From Chloroflexota bacterium (GTDB lineage: Bacteria > Chloroflexota > Dehalococcoidia > GIF9 > AB-539-J10), in assembly GCA_015222255.1 (NCBI GenBank), contig JADFUX010000084.1, positions 1 to 17,020 of the forward strand: a DNA stretch of 17,020 bases, given 5' to 3'. A model generated the notes under the pieces. The model was not told where the DNA came from. It was given only the letters and a program-made list of their open reading frames with translations, and made no database searches. The translations under genes and the position numbers were made by a program. This document shows, in pieces, positions 1 through 7,661 of this stretch (its first letter is position 1; every line of letters starts with the position of its first letter).

Positions 1-852
1 AAGCGGTTCTCGAGAAATGAGGATATCTTCGGGGCGAAGGGAAAGGCGTACTTCGCCCCTGGACTCGGTTATTGCCCTGAGTCCCACACCGCCGATATCG
101 ATAAGGGCATGGCCACTTTCCCCATCCTCAGCCCTACCGGTAAAGATATTTCGTGACAGAGCAAATCTAGCTACGAATTCCGAACTCGGGTGATGCAAGA
201 ACTCCTCTGGAGTTCCCACCTGGGCTATTGAGCCATCGTTCAGCACAGCAACCCGATGCCCCAGCGCGACTGCTTCTTCAAAATCATGCGTCACATGGAT
301 AGTGGTAACCTTCACCCGGCGGTGCACCTCCCTCAATTCTCTTTGCATCCTTTCCCTGGTCTCAGGGTCCAGAGCGCCTAAGGGTTCGTCAAGCAAAAGC
401 ACCTTAGGCTCAATAACTAGCGCCCGCGCCAGCGCCACCTTTTGCTTCTCACCGCCACTCAAAGTGACAGGGCTTCTCTTTAGCAGATGTGGAATTCCCA
501 CCGTCTCAGCCATAGCAGCTATCTTTGCCTTCCTCTCCCCCTTAGAGCACTTTTTCACCTTTAATCCAAAGGCAATGTTCTCCTCCACCGAAAGGTGAGG
601 AAAAAGAGCCTGGTCTTGATAAACAATCCCCATTCCCTTTTTCTCCGGATTAAGTCTGGTAACTTCCCTACCGTCAGTCCAGACCTCACCTTCAAGAACT
701 GGATAGAGCCCAGCAATAGCCTCCAGAAGGACGGTTTTTCCTGCACCTGTGGGTCCTAGGATGATGAAATATTCTCCTGACTTGATATCGAGATTGATGT
801 TCTGAAGCACAAAACCACCTAGATTGACCCTTAGGTTCTTTATGGTGATCAT
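1..852 (-). CDS. Molybdate/tungstate ABC transporter ATP-binding protein (partial, C-terminus off left edge)
   Basis: This is the nucleotide-binding subunit that drives oxyanion import. 284 codons are present with no stop, so the gene continues past base 1. Reading from the ATG at 852, all ABC motifs are in order: Walker A GPTGAGKT (33-40), Q-loop Gln79, signature LSGGEKQ (131-137), Walker B VLLLDE (151-156) and the switch His189 in HVTHD. The last ~55 residues start the accessory TOBE-like domain usual for ModC/WtpC/PotA-type ATPases. The ATG overlaps the TGA of the permease gene by four bases (ATGA), so the two are translationally coupled. Substrate is inferred from the molybdopterin genes alongside and from the permease; the sequence alone does not separate molybdate from tungstate. 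Family call is firm, substrate less so. Confidence 0.9.
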   Translation of the reverse strand, partial: MITIKNLRVNLGGFVLQNINLDIKSGEYFIILGPTGAGKTVLLEAIAGLYPVLEGEVWTDGREVTRLNPEKKGMGIVYQDQALFPHLSVEENIAFGLKVKKCSKGERKAKIAAMAETVGIPHLLKRSPVTLSGGEKQKVALARALVIEPKVLLLDEPLGALDPETRERMQRELREVHRRVKVTTIHVTHDFEEAVALGHRVAVLNDGSIAQVGTPEEFLHHPSSEFVARFALSRNIFTGRAEDGESGHALIDIGGVGLRAITESRGEVRLSLRPEDILISREPL

Positions 853-1658
853 GGTTTTTCTCCTCTATAGGCTATTGACCTAAGTGCGATAAAGGCAATG
901 AGGGAGATAAGGATTGCCAGAGCTGCTACCGGTAGAGTGTAATCCAGCCCAAAGTCAAACCGATCGGCGACTAAGATGGGGAGTACTTTTGTGTTCCACC
1001 CAAGAAACGAGGCGCTATAAGCTATAATGACGATGGCACCAAACTCACTCAAGCCACGAGCCCACATGAGCACTGAACCCGAGAAGATGCTTCTCCACGC
1101 TAAAGGCAAGGAAATTCGGAGGAATACCCTCCAGGGTGAGGCCCCCAAAGTCCTGGCTACCTTCTCCAACCTGACATCCACAGCTTTGAAGCCCTCCTTA
1201 GCCGAATCAATAAGGAAGGGGACACTAACAAACATCATGGCGATGACTATCCCAGCGAACGTCCGAAAAAAGTCGATGCCTATGCCATCGAAAACCTTGC
1301 CACAAAGAAAATTGCTGCCGAAGACAAAGAGGAGTGCAACGCCAGCCGCGGTATGAGGAATTACAATAGGTACATCGATAATTGCCTCGAGAAACCGCTT
1401 TCCCCTAAATTGGCGTCGCGCCAGAAGATAGGCTAAGGGAACTCCGAAAAGCAGCCCCATCAAGGTAGCCATCAGAGCAGCGGAGATGGTGAGCAAAATA
1501 GAGGAGTATACATCTTCCTCGAGGAGCGTGTTCCACAATGTTCCCGGAGAAGAAGAGAATATCGTCTTGATCAGGGGGGCAAAAATGAAGAGCAACATAA
1601 GGGTGCCCAGTACGATAAAAACTACGCTCATGCTATCAGGCTTTCTCCAGATGCCCAT
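849..1658 (-). CDS. Molybdate/tungstate ABC transporter permease (WtpB/ModB family)
   Basis: This is the inner-membrane permease of an oxyanion importer, 269 aa, the usual length. Hydrophobic segments lie near residues 9-33, 52-80, 88-114, 130-152, 193-215 and 237-262. The cytoplasmic EAA loop, which docks on the ATPase, is visible around residues 155-190 (EGFKAVDVRLEKVARTLGAS followed by LPLAW). The stretch ARGLSEFGAIVIIAY is characteristic of the molybdate/tungstate permease group. The start follows AAGGAGGG about 6 bases upstream. It overlaps the ATPase gene by four bases. No substrate-binding protein gene lies between it and mogA, where one would normally be found, so that component must be encoded beyond the left edge or elsewhere. 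Transcription is probably governed by the leader at 1786-2013. Confidence 0.88.
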   Translation of the reverse strand: MGIWRKPDSMSVVFIVLGTLMLLFIFAPLIKTIFSSSPGTLWNTLLEEDVYSSILLTISAALMATLMGLLFGVPLAYLLARRQFRGKRFLEAIIDVPIVIPHTAAGVALLFVFGSNFLCGKVFDGIGIDFFRTFAGIVIAMMFVSVPFLIDSAKEGFKAVDVRLEKVARTLGASPWRVFLRISLPLAWRSIFSGSVLMWARGLSEFGAIVIIAYSASFLGWNTKVLPILVADRFDFGLDYTLPVAALAILISLIAFIALRSIAYRGEKP

Positions 1659-1785
1659 TTAACCCTCCTTAAAGTGGCACAAAACGCCTCATTTCTTCAC
1701 GCCATATTTCAAGTCTTTGCAAGCAGCTAGCTCAGCTGATATCACCATAGCTGGATCAGGATTCACCCGCCGCTCAATCAAAGGG

Positions 1786-1820
1786 GAACAAAAACAGCAC
1801 CTCTCAAAACGAGGTGCTGT
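1786..1820 (-). terminator. Intrinsic terminator in the transporter leader
   Basis: A perfect 10-bp stem (plus-strand ACAGCACCTC at 1794-1803 against GAGGTGCTGT at 1811-1820) with a 7-base loop is followed, in the minus direction, by TTTTTGTT. This is a classic Rho-independent terminator. It lies downstream of the candidate riboswitch and 128 bases before the permease start, as expected for a transcriptional attenuator. An alternative role is to end the moeA-mobB-mogA transcript. I did not find a clear antiterminator pairing by eye. Confidence 0.85.
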
Positions 1821-1841
1821 GAGAACGCTAGCTAAGTCCAT

Positions 1842-1957
1842 CTCCTCTCCTTTCCAAGCACGGGAGGCACAAGCATTTCTGCCTATACCCTCGAGACTTC
1901 CAGTCTACCGGCTGCCTGCCATAGGTTGCCCTTTAGGCACAGCAACTCGGAGAGAGC
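1842..1957 (-). ncRNA. Candidate Moco/Tuco-type riboswitch aptamer
   Basis: The minus-strand leader folds into a multi-helix element. The closing helix is CTCTCC (1954-1949) with GGAGAG (1850-1845). Inside are GTTGC/GCAAC, AGACU-GGA-AGUCU, and a GGG..AGGCA / UGCCU CCC helix. The 3' part, GCCTCCCG followed a few bases later by GGAAAGGAG, resembles from memory the conserved 3' core of the Moco RNA motif, which controls molybdenum-cofactor and molybdate-transport genes in bacteria. Location fits: about 20 bases after a strong promoter's expected start, before an intrinsic terminator, and upstream of a molybdate/tungstate permease next to moeA/mobB/mogA. Identification is from memory of the motif and hand folding; the tungsten-linked (Tuco) subtype cannot be told apart by eye. 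Confidence 0.68.
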
Positions 1958-1983
1958 TGATATTTAGTTTTGAATGCCGCTTT

Positions 1984-2013
1984 ATTATATTACGGACCTG
2001 AGATGCCGGTCAA
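1984..2013 (-). promoter_or_regulatory. Sigma-70-type promoter for the riboswitch-transporter transcript
   Basis: On the minus strand TTGACC (2013-2008) is followed after 18 bases by a perfect TATAAT (1989-1984). The expected start near 1977 gives a ~320-base leader before the permease, with the structured RNA beginning ~20 bases in. Confidence 0.75.
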
Positions 2014-2034
2014 CGAGATAAGCATCCCTTGACC

Positions 2035-2057
2035 GTCATTCTAAGCGAAGCGATGCT
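2035..2057. repeat. Solo end of the dispersed repeat also seen at 11893-11969
   Basis: On the minus strand CGCTTCGCTTAGAATGACGG differs at about five of 20 positions from CGCTTCGCTCGCAATGACAC at 11950-11969. It sits just upstream of the transporter promoter. It looks like a half copy of the same palindromic repeat family; alone it is short enough for chance to matter. Confidence 0.35.
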
Positions 2058-2084
2058 ATTACCGTCCATCAAGGCATTCACTCT

Positions 2085-2582
2085 TTAGAGCTCAGAGGCA
2101 GCACACTCACCCCCTTGACCTTTAAGTGTTTCCACAGCGTGGTGGAGCACAGGTAGGATCGGCTCAAGACACTCACGTACGGCCTTGGGACTGCCAGGCA
2201 AGTTAATAATCAAGCAACCCCCACGGGTGCCAGCAACTGCCCGACTTAGCACTGCCATACGAGTTTTCTTAAGGCTCTCAGCTCTCATCGCTTCGGCAAA
2301 GCCAGGGACCACCCTATCTACTACTGAGAGAGTCGCATCGGGGGTAACATCCCTGGGGCTAAGTCCGGTGCCACCCGTAGTCAAGATAACATCTACTTTG
2401 CTCTTATCAGCCCACTCAACTAGCTTTTGGGCAATAAGCTCCTTCTCATCAGGAAGAACCTCATAATTTGCAATGTGAACATCCATCGTGGAAAGGATTC
2501 CGCGAATAGCTTCACCACTCCTATCCTGGCGTTCACCACTCCAGCCCTTATCACTAACAGTTAATATTCCCACGGTAAACAT
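2085..2582 (-). CDS. mogA: MogA/MoaB-family molybdopterin adenylyltransferase
   Basis: This cytoplasmic enzyme adenylylates molybdopterin with ATP, making the MPT-AMP that MoeA uses for metal insertion. It has 165 aa, the normal length for a single MoCF-domain MogA/MoaB protein. Visible motifs are TTGGTGLSPRDVTPDAT (68-84), the nucleotide/pterin-binding core, and LPGSPKAV (128-135). It is the third gene of moeA-mobB-mogA and starts seven bases after the mobB stop, so the three are surely co-transcribed. No terminator is seen between it and the transporter leader, so read-through into the riboswitch region is possible. MogA and MoaB cannot be separated strictly by sequence; neighbouring moeA favours MogA function. 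In a tungsten user the same step serves tungsten cofactor synthesis. Confidence 0.92.
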   Translation of the reverse strand: MFTVGILTVSDKGWSGERQDRSGEAIRGILSTMDVHIANYEVLPDEKELIAQKLVEWADKSKVDVILTTGGTGLSPRDVTPDATLSVVDRVVPGFAEAMRAESLKKTRMAVLSRAVAGTRGGCLIINLPGSPKAVRECLEPILPVLHHAVETLKGQGGECAASEL

Positions 2583-2588
2583 CTCTTC

Positions 2589-3311
2589 TCATTCCTCACT
2601 CGGAAACAGTTCGCTGGCCCCTTCGCCATCCTCAGGGCTTCGGCTTAGGCCGCCAGTTGAGCGAGCCTTATCTCTTATGGAAATATCAAGGTTTCTTATG
2701 TTTCCAACCCCTTTTAGTGTTGATATCATAGCCACCAAGACTTTCGCAATAATGTCTTTGACGAAAGGCTTCATCACGACCTGCCTGCCATTAACAAAAA
2801 GGAAGGTATCACCCTCACTCTCTAAGATGAAATTCTCTTCTATGAAGTCAGCGACCGCCTGAGTATCGGTCAATCGAAATTGAGGCACATCGGTATCCAC
2901 TAATCCATCGGTAACAATGGCAGAAAGCTCCTTGCTGGAACACAACAAGTCCTCCCCGAACTCTTTTCTATGCACTTCAATTTTGGGGGCTTTGCCCTTT
3001 CTGAATCCCTCAACCAAGACAAGATCGAATTCAACACCAACAATGTGCAAAATCTCTTCCAATTTGGGGTCGTGATCCACACTTTTGATAAGGACAAGCT
3101 TATCAGGCGAACTGACAACCACTGCATCGCTGCCCGCCTGTGCAAACGTCCAGCTATCTTTCCCTGGCTTGTCTACATCTATGCTACCTGGGCTATGCTT
3201 CACAGCGGCAATTCGGTATCCCCGCCTTTTGAATTCCGCGATTAACCTCTCAATGAGCACTGTTTTGCCCGCCCCAGATTTACCCACGATGGAAACAACT
3301 GGTGTCATCAT
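2589..3311 (-). CDS. mobB: MobB-type molybdopterin-guanine dinucleotide biosynthesis GTPase with C-terminal extension
   Basis: This is a P-loop GTP-binding protein that assists attachment of a nucleotide to molybdopterin. The P-loop GKSGAGKT is at residues 10-17, and the GFRKGKAPKIEV stretch typical of MobB is in the middle. The first ~160 residues cover the E. coli-length MobB. About 80 more follow, including VNGRQVVMKPFVKDII and a segment ending LDISIRDKA, an extension I recall in MobB proteins of several anaerobes, then a polar tail. The start at 3311 (or the adjacent Met at 3308) follows GGAGGAG at 3322-3316, embedded in the end of moeA. An upstream ATG at 3338 would overlap moeA by 26 bases and adds no MobB-like sequence. 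No mobA partner is in the window, so which dinucleotide is made is unknown. Confidence 0.9.
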   Translation of the reverse strand: MMTPVVSIVGKSGAGKTVLIERLIAEFKRRGYRIAAVKHSPGSIDVDKPGKDSWTFAQAGSDAVVVSSPDKLVLIKSVDHDPKLEEILHIVGVEFDLVLVEGFRKGKAPKIEVHRKEFGEDLLCSSKELSAIVTDGLVDTDVPQFRLTDTQAVADFIEENFILESEGDTFLFVNGRQVVMKPFVKDIIAKVLVAMISTLKGVGNIRNLDISIRDKARSTGGLSRSPEDGEGASELFPSEE

Positions 3312-3312
3312 T

Positions 3313-4578
3313 CTACTCCTCCAATAATTCGTCCTCACTCCAATCCAACATCTGCACCTTGACTATGTCCCCTCTCATGACTCCTTTTGTATTTTCAGGG
3401 ATAACGGCCAACCCGTTGGCTTTTGTCATTGATGTCAAGATCCCTGAACCTTGGGGTCCCGTAAGACGCGCACGGTATTGACCACCACGCTTAGTAACCA
3501 TCACCCGCGCAAACATGCGGCGTCCATCAGTGTTTTTGACATTACCCTCAATAATTGCTTGGATAGACGGCTTCACAAGGGTCTTCTTTCCCAGCATCTT
3601 GAGAATAGCCGGTCGCGCAAATTGCTCAAAGGTAATCATAGAACTAACTGGATTGCCCGGCAGACCCAAATGGGCCACCTTCTTCTCCCCATTTTTGATT
3701 ATCCCAAAAGCGGATGGTTTTCCCGGCTTCATACATATTGTCCACAAAGCAATCTCTCCACGCTCTTTCAGAACATCCTTTACTACATCGTAATCTCCCA
3801 GAGACACGCCCCCAGAGGTAATAAGCATATCGGCATTCAAGCCTTCGTTAATCTTTTCGGTGAGTGCGGGAATCAAATCGCGCCCTATACCAAGGATTCT
3901 GGGAATCCCGCCATAGCGCAGGATTTCAGCAGCAATAGTATAGCTATTGCTATCATGAATCTTGCCCGGGGCCAATGGCTGGTCAGCACCAATAAGCTCA
4001 TCTCCGGTAGCCAAGACAGCAACGATTGGGCGACGAATAACTGCCGCCGTAGCGCGCCCCACCGAAGCTAGCACCCCTATTTCCGACGGGCGAAGCGTTT
4101 TCCCCTTCTTCAAAACCAACTCTCGCGCTGCGATATCTTCGCCTTTATATCGAACGTTAAAGCCATTCTCCACCTGGCAAAATATGCCGATTTGGGACAA
4201 ACTACCTTGTGATAGCTTGCGGTTGGCCTCGTCGGTATCCTCAAATTGAACCACAGCATCAGCCCCTTTAGGCAGCGGTGCCCCCGTCATAATGCGAATA
4301 GCCGTGCCGGATTTAACCTCTTCTCTAGGTATGGAACCAGCCGCAATCTCCCCGACAACCATTAGTTCCCTGGGGGACGACCTGCTAGCGCCACGAGTAT
4401 CTTCAGCTCGGACAGCATATCCATCCATAGCAGAATTATCTAACGGGGGAATGTCGATGGTGGAATAAACGTCCTCAGCTAGAACCTGGCCCAGACAATT
4501 CAAGACAGGCTTCTTCTCGTGCCCTAGAACGTCAACATAGCTCAGGATTTTCTCCAAAGCTTCTTCAACAGAGATCAT
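3313..4578 (-). CDS. moeA: Molybdopterin molybdenumtransferase MoeA
   Basis: MoeA inserts molybdate (or tungstate) into adenylylated molybdopterin. At 421 aa it has the full four-domain length. Key motifs: DNSAMDGYAVR (47-57), IRIMTGAPLPKGAD (95-108), TSGGVSLGDYD (254-264) in the MogA-like domain, MKPGKP (283-288) and LPGNPVSS (306-313). The C-terminal domain ends in GVMRGDIVKVQML. It is the first gene of the minus-strand operon and its last codons carry the ribosome binding site for mobB. A promoter with good spacing lies 36-64 bases upstream, divergent from the methyltransferase operon. Many archaea and anaerobes have two MoeA paralogues, thought to split molybdenum and tungsten; only one is seen here, so its metal preference is open. 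Confidence 0.95.
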   Translation of the reverse strand: MISVEEALEKILSYVDVLGHEKKPVLNCLGQVLAEDVYSTIDIPPLDNSAMDGYAVRAEDTRGASRSSPRELMVVGEIAAGSIPREEVKSGTAIRIMTGAPLPKGADAVVQFEDTDEANRKLSQGSLSQIGIFCQVENGFNVRYKGEDIAARELVLKKGKTLRPSEIGVLASVGRATAAVIRRPIVAVLATGDELIGADQPLAPGKIHDSNSYTIAAEILRYGGIPRILGIGRDLIPALTEKINEGLNADMLITSGGVSLGDYDVVKDVLKERGEIALWTICMKPGKPSAFGIIKNGEKKVAHLGLPGNPVSSMITFEQFARPAILKMLGKKTLVKPSIQAIIEGNVKNTDGRRMFARVMVTKRGGQYRARLTGPQGSGILTSMTKANGLAVIPENTKGVMRGDIVKVQMLDWSEDELLEE

Positions 4579-4613
4579 CTAGCAATTCCAGCAAAATCTC
4601 AATGCCAGTTCGT

Positions 4614-4642
4614 ATTATGTCTATCCTGGCTTTCCAAGTCAA
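4614..4642 (-). promoter_or_regulatory. Promoter for moeA-mobB-mogA
   Basis: On the minus strand TTGACT (4642-4637) and CATAAT (4619-4614) are separated by exactly 17 bases. Initiation near 4607 would give a ~30-base leader before the moeA ATG at 4578. The moeA ribosome binding site itself is weak. Confidence 0.65.
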
Positions 4643-4710
4643 CTGCAAAGCAACCCTTGCTACTGGCTTGGGATGGGTATGGGAACTTGAAACAGAGGGG
4701 AAAATATGAG

Positions 4711-5412
4711 ATGATAGAACACTGTAAGCCTATGGTTAGGACTTTAGCACCAAATAGCATAAACATTGAGAAGAGCGAGGTAGCTCGATATCTAGGCTAC
4801 GGGAAGGATGGAAACCCTTCAGCACAGATATCCTCGCTAATAGACAGCCAGATATCGGAAGCTTATAGGCTTATCGAGCCTTCCTATTTCTGTGTAATGA
4901 AAGAAGTAGAGAATGTTGAGGCTTTTCGGATATCCTTAAGGGGAAGCAACTCAGTATTTAGCAGCAATATAATCGCTCGGCGAATATTCTCCAAGTGCTC
5001 CAAAGCAGCCATATTCTTGACCACCATCGGGCCAAGATTAGAGGAAAGGGTATCACAGCTAATGGATGGCGGTGAAATACTGAAAGGGGCGATATTGGAT
5101 GCTGTAGGCAATGAAGCAGTTGAGAAGGTGGCTTGTTGGCTTGAAGCAAGTATCAAGGAGACGGCCGCGGCAAGCGGTGCCGACGTAAGCCTGCGCTATA
5201 GCCCAGGCTATTGCGACTGGGACATCAAAGAGCAGAAGGTGCTATTCAGTGCTCTCGATGGAGATCTACACGGGGTTGAATTGACTGAGGATTGCCTCAT
5301 GATGCCCAGAAAATCTATCTCCGGCATTATAGGCATAGGCTTCGATAGCTCTATAACCCTCTCCCCCTGCCTTTTCTGCAATAAAACAGATTGCCCCAGC
5401 AGAAGGTTATGA
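4711..5412 (+). CDS. Stand-alone methionine-synthase activation-domain protein (MetH reactivation-like)
   Basis: This 233-aa protein resembles the C-terminal AdoMet-binding activation domain of cobalamin-dependent methionine synthase MetH. The hallmark is RYSPGYCDWDIKEQ (162-175), matching the R-x-x-PGY AdoMet-binding motif in MetH. Short free-standing versions are known beside split MetH and corrinoid methyltransferases. The C-terminus carries CLFCNKTDCPSRR with Cys at 220, 223 and 228. In MetH this domain lets reductant and AdoMet convert inactive cob(II)alamin back to methylcobalamin, so the likely job here is to reactivate the corrinoid protein encoded at 9185. The start at 4711 follows GAGGGG at 4695-4700 with a longish 10-base spacer; an upstream in-frame TTG at 4657 lacks such a site. 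Its stop overlaps the next ATG (ATGA). Family call is good; role is inferred. Confidence 0.82.
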   Translation: MIEHCKPMVRTLAPNSINIEKSEVARYLGYGKDGNPSAQISSLIDSQISEAYRLIEPSYFCVMKEVENVEAFRISLRGSNSVFSSNIIARRIFSKCSKAAIFLTTIGPRLEERVSQLMDGGEILKGAILDAVGNEAVEKVACWLEASIKETAAASGADVSLRYSPGYCDWDIKEQKVLFSALDGDLHGVELTEDCLMMPRKSISGIIGIGFDSSITLSPCLFCNKTDCPSRRL

Positions 5413-6848
5413 GTCAAAAGGGCTTGGAGGGGGGTAGTTATAAACCCCTGTCTCAAGAATCCATAGACAAAATCCACCAAGCTTCATTAAGGGTCTTCGA
5501 AGAAGTAGGCTTCCAGGTAAATTCGGAGAGCGCACTCAGTTTCTTTGTCCAAGCGGGGGCTTGGGTTGATAGTGAGACACATGTGGTGAGGATGCCTCCG
5601 CAGATGGTTATGGACTTTCTGAGCAGAGCCCCATCCGAGGTTAAATTATGCGGACAAGATGAAGAGCATGACATTCTGCTAGGTGGTGCCAGGGTTTTCA
5701 CCGGAACCGGTGGCACTGCTCTCAACATCATTGATGTAGAAACAGATCTTACAAGGCGAGCAACCCTCGATGACCTGAAGCAGATAGCCCGGCTAGTAGA
5801 CGGACTGGAAAACATTCACGTCTTCATGTTACCTACCTACCCTAGCGATATCTCCGCTGAAGATGTGGATGTCAACCGCTTCTTCGCAGCACTGGACAAC
5901 ACCACCAAGCATGTTATGGGAGGCGTTTACACGCTGAACGGGATAAGGCAGGCCATAAGGATGGCAGAGATCATCTGTGGTTCGCCGCAGGAACTTCGCC
6001 GCAGGCCACTCATCTCCATGATAACCTGTAGCATAAGTCCCCTAAAGATAGACAGGATCTATGGTGACATGCTGGTGCAAATTGCCAAAGCAGGGCTGCC
6101 GATAGTGTGCCCGGCAGAGCCCCTCTCTGGAGCTACCGCACCAGTAACCTTAGCAGGCACCTTGCTGATACAGAATGTGGATTCCCTCGCCGGGGTGCTG
6201 TTAACTCAGGTTGTGAACTCAGGCACACCTGTTATCTATGCCTCTGTGGCCAGCAATACGGATCTAAGGGATTTGAAATATGTAACAGGCTCTATTGAAA
6301 TGGGCCTGCTGAACGCTGCCGGGGCTCAGATGGCCCAATTCTATCGACTCCCTTTCTATGCTACCGCCGGGATGTCTGATTCCAAGGTGGTTGATGCTCA
6401 GTGCGGCTATGAGTCCGCCCTGACTAGCCTTCTTTGCGCCTTAGCAGGCGCCAACTTCATTCATGACGCTGCCGGTATGATGGAATTCGCCCTCAGTGTA
6501 AGCTACGAGAAATTTGTCATAGATAACGAGATTTTGGGCATGGTAATGCGTGCAGTTGAGGGCATAAAGGTAGATGAGGATACGCTTGCCTTCGATGTCA
6601 TTAAGGAGGTGGGACCAGGTGGTCACTTCGTCTCGTCTGACCATACGAGGAAATACATGCGCAGTGAGCATTACTATCCTAGCCTGAGCGATCGGCTTGA
6701 CAGGGAGGAATGGGAGGCCCAAGGGGGTAAGGATGCCTGTAGGAGAGCAACAGAGAGGGTTTCTCAGCTTCTTTCGGAGCACCAGTTTGGCCTCCCGTCT
6801 TCAGTTAGGAAAAGAATATTGTCCGAAATTCCAGGCATAATCGATTGA
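5409..6848 (+). CDS. MttB-superfamily (non-pyrrolysine) methylamine/betaine:corrinoid methyltransferase, paralogue 1
   Basis: This is a TIM-barrel methyltransferase of the trimethylamine methyltransferase MttB superfamily, 479 aa, full length. It should move a methyl group from a quaternary or tertiary amine to the Co(I) of a corrinoid protein. Family landmarks are the N-terminal helix SQESIDKIHQASLRVFEEVG, FTGTGGTALNIID, NRFFAALDNTTKHVMGG, ISMITCSISPLKID and YATAGMSDSKVVDAQCGYE. There is no in-frame TAG, so it is not the pyrrolysine form; characterised non-Pyl members act on glycine betaine, proline betaine, carnitine or butyrobetaine. The chosen ATG at 5409 overlaps the previous stop by four bases; the in-frame codon at 5391 lies well inside the upstream gene. 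The substrate cannot be read from sequence. Confidence 0.9.
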   Translation: MSQKGLEGGSYKPLSQESIDKIHQASLRVFEEVGFQVNSESALSFFVQAGAWVDSETHVVRMPPQMVMDFLSRAPSEVKLCGQDEEHDILLGGARVFTGTGGTALNIIDVETDLTRRATLDDLKQIARLVDGLENIHVFMLPTYPSDISAEDVDVNRFFAALDNTTKHVMGGVYTLNGIRQAIRMAEIICGSPQELRRRPLISMITCSISPLKIDRIYGDMLVQIAKAGLPIVCPAEPLSGATAPVTLAGTLLIQNVDSLAGVLLTQVVNSGTPVIYASVASNTDLRDLKYVTGSIEMGLLNAAGAQMAQFYRLPFYATAGMSDSKVVDAQCGYESALTSLLCALAGANFIHDAAGMMEFALSVSYEKFVIDNEILGMVMRAVEGIKVDEDTLAFDVIKEVGPGGHFVSSDHTRKYMRSEHYYPSLSDRLDREEWEAQGGKDACRRATERVSQLLSEHQFGLPSSVRKRILSEIPGIID

Positions 6849-6852
6849 CGCT

Positions 6853-7656
6853 GTGTTGATAATCGGGGAGAGAATAAACGCTACCAATAAGAAGGTAGCA
6901 AGAGCGATACGGGAAAGGGACAGCCTCTTCATCCAGGGTATGGCTTCAGCTCAGATTGCTGCTGGTGCCGATTATCTCGACGTAAATGCTGGGGCAGGCG
7001 GCAGCGGCAACGAAGAAGACCTCATGGAGTGGCTCGTTGATACCGTTCAAGCTGTCAGCAACAAAGCACTAGTTATAGATAGCGCTGAGCCCAAAGTAGT
7101 CGAAGCTGGATTGAGAAGGTGTCAGGACAGGACAGCGATAATCAATTCCATCACCGCCGAACCAAGAAGGCTTGAAGCCTTGTCGCCTCTAGTAGTTGAT
7201 TATGATGCCGAGGTTATCGCCCTAGCCATGGATGAGCGTGGAATACCAGATAGCACAGAGGGGCGTATCAACGCTTGCGATCGAATTGCGCAAAGATTGA
7301 CTGCCCTTGGCATTCCCCTCCACAAGATATTATTCGATCCTATGGTGCTCCCCATCGGCGTTGACAGCAAAGTGGGGATAACAACTCTGAACACACTCGA
7401 GCAGATTAAATCAAGATACGTCCAAGCGAGGACCACGCTAGGCTTGAGCAACATCTCCTATGGTCTGCCTAATAGGGAGATAATAAACCGGATGTTCTTG
7501 ATCATGGCTATGTATGCCGGGCTAGATTCTGCGATTGTAGACCCCCTGGACAGCAAATTGATGAACTCCATCAAGGTAGGGGAAATGTTGCTGGGTAGAG
7601 ATTCGTTTTGCAAAGATTACCTTGCCGCTCACCGCAGAGCACAGTTTAAGGAGTAG
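6853..7656 (+). CDS. Methyltetrahydrofolate:corrinoid methyltransferase (AcsE/MtgA-like, pterin-binding)
   Basis: This 267-aa protein has the pterin-binding (DHPS-like) TIM-barrel fold of AcsE, MtgA and the MetH folate domain. It moves methyl groups between a corrinoid protein and tetrahydrofolate. Residues equivalent to the folate-binding set of the acetogen enzyme are all present: DVNAGAG (43-49), Asp76 in VIDSAEP, Asn98 in INSITAE, Asp162 in FDPMVLPIG and Asn200 in LSNISYGLP. The likely start is GTG at 6853, four bases after the MttB stop. No ribosome binding site is obvious, so translation probably depends on coupling. The gene ends in AAGGAGTAG, which supplies the binding site for the next gene. 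Sitting between two MttB genes, it probably passes the methyl group to tetrahydrofolate, as MtgA does in glycine betaine demethylation. Confidence 0.9.
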   Translation: MLIIGERINATNKKVARAIRERDSLFIQGMASAQIAAGADYLDVNAGAGGSGNEEDLMEWLVDTVQAVSNKALVIDSAEPKVVEAGLRRCQDRTAIINSITAEPRRLEALSPLVVDYDAEVIALAMDERGIPDSTEGRINACDRIAQRLTALGIPLHKILFDPMVLPIGVDSKVGITTLNTLEQIKSRYVQARTTLGLSNISYGLPNREIINRMFLIMAMYAGLDSAIVDPLDSKLMNSIKVGEMLLGRDSFCKDYLAAHRRAQFKE

Positions 7657-7661
7657 GAGCA

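Noticed and set aside
1717..2001. Plus-strand 94-codon open frame
   Set aside because: It runs opposite to the promoter, structured RNA and terminator of the transporter leader, has no motif and no convincing ribosome binding site.
4579..4710. Cobalamin riboswitch upstream of the corrinoid operon
   Set aside because: The spacer is only 132 bases and I see no B12-box-like core.
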